From positions 33,947,281-34,011,280 of the forward strand of contig NC_133103.1 in NCBI RefSeq assembly GCF_022965805.1: 64,000 bases of DNA, in the 5' to 3' direction. Both the position numbers and the translations under genes were made by a program. The notes under the pieces are model-generated. The model was given only the letters and a program-made list of their open reading frames with translations, did no database searches and was not told where the DNA came from. This document shows, one piece after another, positions 24,170 through 34,249 of this stretch; positions within the stretch are counted from its first letter, which is position 1; each line of letters opens with the position of its first letter. Source of the stretch: Primulina eburnea (Eukaryota; Streptophyta; Magnoliopsida; Lamiales; Gesneriaceae).

Positions 24170-27100
24170 GTAACTCAAAAACTTAACATCGCGACCAGAA
24201 ACAATAGTCCTAGGCATGCCATGCAACCTAACGACTTCTCTAAAGAAAAAATCCGCAATGTTTGAAGCATCATCGATTTTATGACAATCTATAAAATGTG
24301 CCATCTTAGAGAATCTATCCACAACAACAAAAATAGAATCCATCCCCTTCTTAGTACTAGGCAACCCCAAAATAAAGTCCATAGAAATGTCAATCCAAGT
24401 TCTTTTTAAGAATAGCACGCAAAAAAGTTCCCAAAGTTCTATTGACAACTTCAGTTTGTCCATCCGTTTGAGGATGACAAGTAGTAGAAAACAACAATTT
24501 TGTGCCAAGTTTAGCCCATAAAGTATTCCAAAAGTAACTCAAGAATTTAACATCGCGACCAGAAACAATAGTCCTAGGCATTCCATGCAACCTAGCGTCT
24601 CTAAAGAACAAATCCGCCATGTTTGAAGCATCATCGGTTTTATGACAAGCTATAAAATGTGCCATCTTAGAGAATCTATCCACAACAACAAAAATAGAAT
24701 CCCTCCCCTTCTTAGTCCTAGGAAACCCCAAAATAAAGTCCATAGAAATGTCAATCCAAGTTCTTTTTAAGAATAGCACGCAAAAGTGTTCCCAAAGTTC
24801 TATTGACAACTTCAGTTTGTCCATCCGTTTGAGGATGACAAGTAGTAGAAAACAACAATTTTGTGCCAAGTTTAGCCCATAAAGTCTTCGAAAAGTAACT
24901 CAAGAATTTAACATCGCGACCAGAAACAATAGTTCTAGGCATGCCATGCAACCTAGCGACTTCTCTAAAGAACAAATCCGCAATGTTTGAAGCATCATCG
25001 GTTTTATGACAAGCTATAAAATGTGCCATCTTAGAGAATCTATCCACAAAAACAAAAATAGAATCACTCCCCTTCTTATTCCTCGGCAACCCCAAAATAA
25101 AGTCCATCGAAATGTCAATCCAAGTTCTTTTTAAGAATAGCACGCAAAAGTGTTCCCAAAGTTCTATTGAAAACTTCAGTTTGTCCATCCGTTTGAGGAT
25201 GACAAGTAGTAGAAAACAACAATTTTGTGCCAAGTTTTGCCCATAAATTCTTCCAAAAGTAACTCAAGAATTTAACATCGCGACCAGAAACAATAGTCCT
25301 AGGCATTCCATGCAACCTAGCGACTTCTCTAAAGAACAAATCCGCAATGTTTGAAGCTTCATCGGTTTTATGACAAGCTATAAAATGTGCCATCTTAGAG
25401 AATCTTTCCACAACAACAAAAATAGTATCCCTCCTCTTCTTAGTCCTAGGCAACCCCAAAATAAAGTCCATAGAAATGTCAATCCAAGTTCTTTTTAAGA
25501 ATAGCACGCAAAAGTGTTCCCAAAGTTCTATTGACAACTTCAGTTTGTCCATCCGTTTGAGGATGACAAGTAGTAGAAAACAACAATTTTGTGCCAAGTT
25601 TAGCCCATAAAGTATTCCAAAAGTAACTCAAAAATTTAACATCGCGACCAGAAACAATAGTCCTAGGCATTCCATGCAACCTAGCGACTTCTCTAAACAA
25701 CAAATCCGCAATTTTGAAGCATCATCGGTTTTATAACAAGCTATAAAATGTGCCATCTTAGAGAATCTATCCACAACAACAAAAATAGAATCCATCCCCT
25801 TCTTAGTCCTAGGCAACCCCAAAATAAAGTCCATAGAAATGTCAATCCAAGTTCTTTTTAAGAATAGCACGCAAAAGTGTTCCCAAAGTTCTATTGACAA
25901 CTTTAGTTTGTCCACCCGTTTGAGGATGACAATTAGTAGAAAACAACAATTTTGTGCCAAGTTTGGCCCATAAAGTATTCCAAAAGTAACTCAAGAACTT
26001 AACATCGCGACCAGAAACAATAGTCCTAGGCATTCCATGCAACCTAGCGACTTCTCTAAAGAACAAATCCGCAATGTTTGAAGCATCATCGGTTTTATGA
26101 CAAGCTATAATATGTGTCATATTAGAGATTCTATCCACAAAAACAAAAATAGAATCACTCTCCTTCTTAGTCCTCGGCAACCCCAAAATAAAGTCCATCG
26201 AAATTTCAATCCAAGTTCTTTTTAAGAATAGCACGCAAAAGTGTTCCCAAAGTTCTATTGAAAACTTCAGTTTGTCCATCCGTTTGAGGATGACAAGTAG
26301 TAGAAAACAACAATTTTGTGCCAAGTTTAGCCCATAAAGTCTTCCAAAAGTAACTCAAGAATTTAACATCGCGACCAGAAACAATAGTCCTAGGCATGCC
26401 ATGCAACCTAACGACTTCTCTAAAGAAAAAATCCGCAATGTTTGAAGCATCATCGGTTTTATAACAAGCTATAAAATGTGCCATCTTAGAGAATCTATCC
26501 ACAACAACAAAAATAGAATACATCCCCTTCTTAGTCCTAGGCAACCCCAAAATAAAGTCCATAGAAATGTCAATCCAAGTTCTTTTTAAGAATAGCACGC
26601 AAAAGTGTATCCAAAGTTCTATTGACAACTTCAGTTTGTCCATCCGTTTGAGGATGACAAGTAGTAGAAAACAACAATTTTGTGCCAAGTTTAGCCCATA
26701 AAGTATTCCAAAATTAACTCAAGAATTTAACATCGCGACCAGAAACAATAGTCCTAGGCATTCAATGCAACCTAGCGACTTCTCTAAAGAACAAATCCGC
26801 AATGTTTGAAGCATCATCGGTTTTATGACAAGCTATAAAATGTGCCATCTTAGAGAATCTATCCACAACAACAAAAATAGAATCCCACCCCTTCTTAGTC
26901 GTAGGCAACCCCAAAATAAAGTCCATAGAAATGTCAATCCAAGTTCTTTTTAAGAATAGCACGCAAAAGTGTTCCCAAAGTTCTATTGACAACTTCAGTT
27001 TGTCCATCCGTTTGAGGATGACAAGTAGTAGAAAACAACAATTTTGTGTCAAGTTTAGCCCATAAAGTATTCCAAAAGTAACTCAAAAATTTAACATCGC

Positions 27101-28311
27101 GACCAGAAACAATAGTCCTAGGCACGCCATGCAACCTAACGACTTCTCTAAAGAAAAAATCCGCAATGTTTGAAGCATCATCGATTTTATGACAAGCTAT
27201 AAAATGTGCCATCTTAGAGAATCTATCCACAACAACAAAAATAGAATCCATCCCCTTCTTAGTACTAGGCAACCCCAAAATAAAGTCCATAGAAATGTCA
27301 AGCCAAGTTCTTTTTAAGAATAGCACGCAAAAGTGTTCCCAAAGTTCTATTGACAACTTCAGTTTGTCCATCCGTTTGAGGATGACAAGTAGTAGAAAAC
27401 AACAATTTTGTGCCAAGTTTAGCCCATAAAGTATTCCAAAAGTAACTCAAGAATTTAACATCGCGACTAGAAACAATAGTCCTAGGCATTCCATGCAACC
27501 TAGCGACTTCTCTAAAGAACAAATCCGCCATGTTTGAAGCATCATCGGTTTTATGACAAGCTATAAAATGTGCCATCTTAGAGAATCTATCCACAACAAC
27601 AAAAATAGAATCCCACCCCTTCTTAGTCGTAGGCAACCCCAAAATAAAGTCCATAGAAATGTCAATCCAAGTTCTTTTTAAGAATAGCACGCAAAAGTGT
27701 TCCCAAAGTTCTATTGACAACTTCAGTTTGTCCATCCGTTTGAGGATGACAAGTAGTAGAAAACAACAATTTTGTGCCAAGTTTAGCCCATAAAGTATTC
27801 CAAAAGTAACTCAAAAATTTAACATCGCGACCAGAAACAATAGTCCTAGGCACGCCATGCAACCTAACGACTTCTCTAAAGAAAAAATCCGCAATGTTTG
27901 AAGCATCATCGATTTTATGACAAGCTATAAAATGTGCCATCTTAGAGAATCTATCCACAACAACAAAAATAGAATCCATCCCCTTCTTAGTACTAGGCAA
28001 CCCCAAAATAAAGTCCATAGAAATGTCAAGCCAAGTTCTTTTTAAGAATAGCACGCAAAAGTGTTCCCAAAGTTCTATTGACAACTTCAGTTTGTCCATC
28101 CGTTTGAGGATGACAAGTAGTAGAAAACAACAATTTTGTGCCAAGTTTAGCCCATAAAGTATTCCAAAAGTAACTCAAGAATTTAACATCGCGACTAGAA
28201 ACAATAGTCCTAGGCATTCCATGCAACCTAGCGACTTCTCTAAAGAACAAATCCGCCATGTTTGAAGCATCATCGGTTTTATGACAAGCTATAAAATGTG
28301 CCATCTTAGAT
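24170..28311 (-). repeat. Integrase-derived 364-bp satellite array, segment 3 (about 11.4 units)
   Basis: It continues segment 2 in phase after element C is removed. The clearest higher-order structure is at the right end: 26934-27416 and 27662-28144 share the same private changes ([32 protein letters not shown]), and 27298-27780 and 28026-28304 share others (frame ending ILKKNLA, VSSRDV), all exactly 728 bp apart. In 24942-25700 the A/B alternation is disturbed by hybrid units. In the units at 27470 and 28195 the catalytic-region motif is SSRD rather than SGRD. The array stops abruptly at 28311 in mid-unit. Confidence 0.95.
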
Positions 28312-28590
28312 TGTAACGACCCATTACAGGCCTAGTGGACCGCCCATACGGCCCACTGCCCCAATCGACCCAAGGCTATCCCGATCTTGTGACTTGGCCC
28401 GTAGGCCCAGTGGGCTTGCCCACCCTGTGGTGTCACTCACGGGCTTTCCATAGGCGTCGTATGGGTTACTCATAGAACTCTTAAGCCCATGAACTTAAGT
28501 ATGTGCCTCCCCAGGATCGAACTTAAGACCACATGGATGTATAGGTACTTAGCACAATCCTGGTACCAATTGAGCTACTAGATTCTCTCC
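28312..28590 (-). mobile_element. tRNA-derived SINE-like element (putative)
   Basis: On the minus strand the right part reads TAGCTCAATTGGTACC (A-box-like) and about 45 bases later AAGTTCGATCCTGG (B-box-like), the internal RNA polymerase III promoter layout of tRNA-derived SINEs. A proline/glycine-poor, GC-richer body of about 190 bases follows and ends TGGGTCGTTACAA at the junction with the satellite. TAGAT occurs on both sides (28307-28311 and 28579-28583), but it is only five bases and the right flank is not satellite, so this may be chance. It is not a functional tRNA gene: no cloverleaf forms. A fragment of an LTR ending GGGTCGTTACA is the main alternative. Confidence 0.5.
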
Positions 28591-28870
28591 AATTTCTTCC
28601 ACTTCACTTCACAACAATTAAAATTTTTTCTCACTTACACAATTTTACAACTTCACAACACTTAAAATTTTTATCACTTACACGATTTTACAATTTCACA
28701 ACACTTAAAATTTTTATTTCTTACACGATTTTGCCACTTTACGATATTTAAAATTTTTATCTTTTACACGATTGTACCAATTCATAACACTGATTTATTA
28801 AATTTTTTATATTTTACCGCACCAATTCATAACACAGATTTATTAAATTTTTTTTTAATTTACCTAACAT
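28591..28870. repeat. AT-rich degenerate 43-bp tandem repeat
   Basis: About five copies of a unit near 43 bp, built on CACTTACACGATTTTACAA and ACACTTAAAATTTTTA, become more degenerate to the right. No coding potential. It may be the subterminal region of a DNA transposon whose terminus is at 29322, or independent satellite-like DNA. Confidence 0.65.
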
Positions 28871-28879
28871 ATTAGCAAC

Positions 28880-29322
28880 GGAACTCATATGAAACCCGTC
28901 GCTACGTAGCGACGGTTTTGATATAAATTCTGTCGCACACTAGCGACGGTATTTAACATTACTTCCGTCGCCAAATAGCAACGGTTTTGAACATGAATTC
29001 CGTCGCAAAATAGCGACGGTTTTGAACATGAATTCCGTCGCTAAATAATAATTAAGAGGAAGTTATATGATATACTACTTCATTATTCACTATAATCGAT
29101 GAAGTAAAACACATTTATTACTTCGACACAGGTCCAATTCTGGACCGGTTTTTCTCCCAAAACCGGCCAAAAGACTTCGGTATTTTCAATACTACAACTT
29201 CGGGTATTATGCGAAGTAAAAGGTACATCTATTACTTCACGTTCATATACTTCGGCACTTAAGTACCCTATTACTTCAGATATTATCTGAAGCAAAAAGT
29301 GATTTTTGGCATAGTGTATGTT
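28880..29322 (-). mobile_element. Terminal fragment of a CACTA-type (En/Spm-like) DNA transposon
   Basis: Read on the minus strand from 29322 the sequence begins CACTATGCCAAAAATCAC, the classic CACTA terminus. Behind it are short repeats of TACTTCR/YGAAGTA in both orientations (29060-29290), then four to five units of about 35 bp with arms CCGTCGC and GCGACGG (28893-29045), typical subterminal repeats. The terminus cuts the copia LTR at ...TATG; the intact LTR copy (near 45670) reads CCTATATGTTTCG, so the 3-bp target was probably TAT. The opposite terminus and any transposase are absent; two different CACTA remnants joined together is also possible. Confidence 0.7.
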
Positions 29323-29896
29323 TCGACAGAACACCCAACCTTGCCACCTGATGACCCCATGAGAGTTGGTAAACAAGCCAAAGTGTAATTCTAGCACATA
29401 GAGTCTCAATGTTGTCCCGGGTCATAAGGACTAATGGTGTACAACCATAAACTAGGACTATTCCACTCGATAAGTGAGAACCACTTGGAAAGTCCTTTAA
29501 TGGAGGGTTGTTCAGTGCACTCTTCCAGGAGCACCTATCTGCATGCTTGGACATCACAATGTCCCCTACCAATGAAACATGGTACTCACATCGCAGATAC
29601 TAGTCTCTAACTCGAGCGGCCTATATCCTTCTTAGCGGCGGCTGATTCGACTAGGAACTGTTTAGAATATACAGTATTCCAAATATGAGTTTCATGATAC
29701 TCATCATATGAGCATCTCATATTCTTTCTACTATTTGTATATTCAAGGACTTTATCTATGCAACTAGCATGGGTATACAGATAAAGATGTGCCAAAATAA
29801 TAATTTCAAATATAATTAAAATAAAGATCGTTTATACATAGAGTTTCATTGTGAACACTCGGCCAACACTTGGCTCGACGGGCACCTACTCTAACA
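29323..29896 (-). repeat. 3' LTR of copia element F, truncated
   Basis: On the minus strand it starts TGTTAGAGTAGGTGCCCG at 29896 and runs 574 bp before it is cut by the CACTA terminus at 29322; the full LTR is about 2.1 kb. It matches 55623-55478 plus 46102-45670 of the 5' LTR. The small open frames here (29083-29795) are LTR sequence, not genes. Confidence 0.93.
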
Positions 29897-29908
29897 ATCT
29901 CCCACTTG
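29897..29908 (-). other. Polypurine tract of element F
   Basis: On the minus strand the purine-rich CAAGTGGGAGAT abuts the 3' LTR start; G has the same tract at its 3' LTR. It is the plus-strand primer site. Confidence 0.85.
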
Positions 29909-29910
29909 CA

Positions 29911-32900
29911 CTAGAGCCAACTACCCATATGCTTCAAACTCATTGATTCGCGATGCTTCTCGAATAATGGTCCAGGTAAAGGCTTGGTTAGTGGATCAGC
30001 AACATTATCTACGGAGTCGACTTTGTCAATCATGACATCTCCTCTTTCCACGATCTCTCTGAGGATGTAGTACTTTCTCAATACGTGTTTGGACTTCTGA
30101 TGAGACCTCGGCTCCTTTGCTTGAGCAATGGCTCCCGTGTTGTCACAAAACACCGGGACAAGAGCAACTCCATTAGGAATGACGCCCAACTCTTGGACGA
30201 AATTCCTTATCCAAACTGCCTCCTTTGTTGCAGCTGATGCAGCAATGTATTCTGCCTCAGTGGTGGAATCCGCTGTACAGTCTTGCTTGGAACTCTTCCA
30301 AGAGACAGCAGCACCATTGAGCATGAATATGAATCCAGAGGTTGACTTTGAGTCATCAATATCGCTTTGGAAGCTAGAGTCGGTATAGCCTTCCAATTTT
30401 AGTTCTCCACCCCCATAGACCAAGAACAATTTATTGGTCCTCCTCAAGTACTTGAGGATGTCTTTCACAGCTTTCCAATGTGGAAGACCAGGGTTTGATT
30501 GATATCTACTCACTACACTTAGTGCAAAAGCCACGTCAGGACGTGTGGATATCATTCCATACATGATGCTACCAATTTCCGATGCATATGGAATGCGTGT
30601 CATCGCCGCTATCTCTTCATCAGTCTTGGGAGACATGGACTTGGATAGGGACACGCCATGACACATTGGTAGATGTCCTCTCTTGGACTCATCCATCCAG
30701 AACCGCTTCAGGATGGTATCAATGTATGTGGACTGGGTGAGACCAAGCAATCTTTTTGATCTGTCTCTATAGATCTGTATTCCCAATACAAAAGATGCTT
30801 CACCCAAGTCTTGCATCGAGAACTTGCTTGCTAACCATATCTTAGTTGATTGCAACATTCCTACATCATTCCCAATGAGTATAATGTCATCAACATACAA
30901 CACCAAGAATGTCACAGCATTCCCACTGACATTCTTATACACACAGGGTTCCTCAGGATTCTTAGTAAAATCAAACTCTTTGATTGTACTATCGAATCTA
31001 AGGTTCCAACTCCTAGATGCCTGTTTTAGACCATAAATAGATCTCTGAAGTTTGCATACCATATGCTCACTTCCGACAAATGTAAACCCTTCGGGTTGAG
31101 ACATGTAAATTTCTTCCTTAATATCCCCATTAAGAAATGCTGTCTAAACATCCATCTGCCATATCTCATAGTCATACCATGCAACTATGGCTAGCAAAAT
31201 CCTTATGGACTTGAACATTGCGACTGGAGAAAAGGTTTCTTCAAAGTCAACTCCTTGTCTTTGAGTATATCCTTTTGCTACCAATCGCGCTTTGAAGGTC
31301 AATACCTTCCCATCCGCCCCAAGTTTCCTCTTGTAAATCCATTTACACCCTATGGGAACAGTTCCCTCAGGTGGATCCACAAGATTCCACACTTGGCTCG
31401 AATGCATGGAATTCATCTCAGATTCCATTGCTTCAAGCCACTTGGATGAATCGTCATCAGATAACGCTTCCTTGAAGGTCCTTGTATCACATCTAAGGTT
31501 AGGCTCATCACGGCCCTCTTCAAGAAGCAGACCATACCTCATAGGTGGTCTCGAGACTCTCTCGGATCTTCTAGGAGCTTGTATCTCCTCCCTTGGCTCT
31601 TCGGGTGTGAGTTCTACAATTGTGGGTGTCTCTCGAACTTCTTCGATTTCTATCATCTCTCCTTTTCTATTCAATAGAAATTCCCTTTCCAAAAAGGTTG
31701 CATTCCTAGAAACAAATACCTTTGTTTCTTGGGGATGATAGAAGTAATATCCAACAGAATTCTTTGGATATCCCACAAAGTAACATAAAATGGATCGACT
31801 ATCCAATTTATCTCCCACTACCTGCTTCACATAAGCAGGGCACCCCCATATTCTAAAATATGAATATTTGGGTGGCTTACCCATCCATATCTCATATGGT
31901 GTCTTATCAACTGCTTTTGTATGGACATTGTTCAACAGCAGTGCCGCTGTCTCAAGCGCATATCCCCAAAAGGATGGCGGCAACTCCGTGAACCCCATCA
32001 TAGACCAAACCATGTCCATCAAAGTCCGGTTACGACGCTCCGAAACACCATTCAACTGTGGTGTAGCGGGCGGAGTCCACTGCGAGAGAATCCCATTCTC
32101 CCTTAGATACTCTTGGAACTCGGCACTCAAGTACTCACCACCCCGATCCGATCGAAGTGTCTTGATGCTTCGTCCCAACTGATTCTCTACTTCACTTCTG
32201 AATTCTTTGAACCTTTCAAAAGCTTCAGATTTGTATTTCATCAATTACACATACCCATACCTCGAAAAGTCATCGGTAAAGGTGATGAAGTAGGCATGTT
32301 CATGCTTAGTAGTGATGCTAAGCGGACCGCACACATTGGTATGGATCAAATCCAATAACCCTTTGGCTCGCTCCACATGGCCCTTAAAGGGAATCTTGGT
32401 CATCTTTCCTTTCAGACAGGATTCACAAGTCGTGAGAGCATTAATATCAGACATATTAAACATGCCCACTCCCACTAGCTTGTTCATCCTTCTTAAGGAA
32501 ATATGTCCTAATAGAGAATGCCATAATTGTGCCGAATTTAGAGTATCTTGTTTTCTCTTGTTTGTTGTTGTTATCGCTTGGACATTGTTTAGTGGAATAT
32601 CTTTCAATTTTAAGTTATAGAGATCGTTTTCAAGTTCCCCGGTACCAACTAAACATTCATTCTTGTAAATGTTGCAAACACCTTTGCTAAAATAAACAAG
32701 AAAATCCATCTTTGTCCAACATAGAAATGGAAATAATGTTTTTCACCAAGTCGGGTACAAACAAAACATCTCTCAAAATTAACTTAAAACCATTGTTCAA
32801 AAGCAAGTAAACATCTCCTACGGCCTTGGCAGCAACCCTTGCTCCATTGCCCATCCTCAAAAAGGTCTCACCTTTTCTAAGCCTTCTACTTCTTTCCATC

Positions 32901-33819
32901 ACCTGCAAATCATTACAGAGATGTGAGCCACAGCCGGTATCCAATACCCAAGAAGTAGAGTTAATTGAAATGTTTAATTCAATATAGAACATACCCTTTC
33001 CAGAACCCTTCTGGGCAAGATATTCCTTGCAATTACGCCTCCAATGTCCAGGCTTCTTGCAGTGATGACAAACATCAACAGTCTTGTTAGCTTTATCTGG
33101 TGTAGCTACCACAACGGGACTCGGAGCTTGCCTCTTCAAGGGCACGTTCTTCTTGGGACGTTGGAAAGAACGCTTCTTCCTCTTCCCACGTGGATCGGTC
33201 TTCGTAGCAGATGAAGAACCCACATAAAGAACCGACTTCTCTTTCTTGATGGTGGACTCAAAAGTCACAAGCATGTTCACCAACTCCTTAAGGGTCGGTT
33301 CCATCTTGTTCATATTGAAATTCACCACAAAAGGATCAAACGAGCTAGGCAACGATAGCAGCAACACGTCGGTGGTCAACTCCGAGGGCAACATCAAATC
33401 CATGCCAACAAGCTTGTCCATGAGTCCAATCAACTTTAGGCCATGCTCATGGACCGAGGCCCCATCTCGCATGCGCAAAGTGATTAGCTCCTTGACGGTA
33501 GCATGCCTAAGAGGCCGAGTCTGCTCACCAAAGAGCTCCTTGAGGTGCAAATGAATGTCAGCAGCACTCTTTGCACCCTCAAAACGCCTCTGCAGCTCAT
33601 CATTCATAGAAGCCTGCATATAACACTTGGTCTTCAAGTCATGGTCACACCAATCCTTGTAGGTCTGCAATTCCTCAGGAGTGCAGTCAGTCGGAGCCTT
33701 ATCAGGGGGCGACTCAGTCAGTGTATATGCAATCTTTTTCGAGTTCAAGACGATTTTCAGGTTTCTTAGCCAAGTGAGGTAGTTAGGTCCGGTTAACACA
33801 TGTTTTTCGAGTATGGTAG
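29911..33819 (-). pseudogene. Copia gag-pol polyprotein of element F (main part)
   Basis: Reads from about 33819 leftwards. Order: gag (UBN2-type, LTGPNYLTWLRNLK to about 33200), zinc knuckle CHHCKKPGHWRRNC (33070-33029), protease LDTGCGSH (Asp at 32941-32939), GAG-pre-integrase finger (LWHSLLGHISLRRM...CESCLKGK), integrase core, reverse transcriptase with YVDD (30897-30886) and RNase H to the stop at 29911. Order protease-integrase-RT is diagnostic of Ty1/copia. Damage: an extra T near 32690 shifts the frame after the protease; TAA at 32247-32245 (Tyr position) and TAG at 31146-31144 (Lys position) interrupt integrase and RT; the first integrase Asp is replaced by Asn (HTNVCGPL, codon 32337-32335), while Asp (32148-32146) and Glu (32040-32038) remain 35 residues apart. 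Confidence 0.94.
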
Positions 33820-33972
33820 AAAGCTGTAAGGCTCGAGATTAATAGTTCTCATCGACATAATACTCGGAATATATGAGTATGTATATATAAATAATGGGGA
33901 GTGTTAATTGAGATGAGAATAGGAAATACATGGACAAGAGGAGAAAATCTTAAAATTTGGACAGAACAGTTG

Positions 33973-34193
33973 GCGCATATGCGCGAAGATAAGTGGCGCA
34001 TATGCGCGACATTTACAGTAGCCTTGGCGCACATGCGCGAGACAATGCACGCATATGCGCGACACGTCCAGTAGCTGTGGCGCACAAGCGCGAAGATAAG
34101 TGGCGCATATGCGCGAGTGTTATTTTCTGCCAAGTGCCGAGACAGTAGGTCTCGCGCATATGCGCGAGTAGTGACCGCGCATATGCGCGAGAC
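33973..34193 (+). repeat. GCGCATATGCGC palindrome array in U3 of LTR B
   Basis: Eight copies (for example GGCGCATATGCGCGAA, GGCGCACATGCGCGAG, CACGCATATGCGCGAC, CCGCGCATATGCGCGAG). The core is a perfect 12-bp palindrome. The array is directly upstream of the TATA-like stretch. Only three copies remain in the 3' LTR (about 40757-40828). Confidence 0.92.
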
Positions 34194-34233
34194 GTGTATT
34201 GCAAAGGATGAGCCATGTGTATCGAATCATGCA

Positions 34234-34249
34234 ATATATATATATAAAT
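34234..34249 (+). promoter_or_regulatory. TATA-like element of LTR B
   Basis: ATATATATATATAAAT lies just after the module array and before a pyrimidine-rich CTTCTTTCTTTGCC. It is the best promoter candidate in this LTR; the 3' LTR copy is at about 40869-40882. Position is suggestive, no transcript evidence. Confidence 0.55.

Noticed and set aside
28450..28590. Functional tRNA gene
   Set aside because: A- and B-box-like sequences exist, but the spacing and arms do not give a cloverleaf or acceptor stem; better read as a SINE head.
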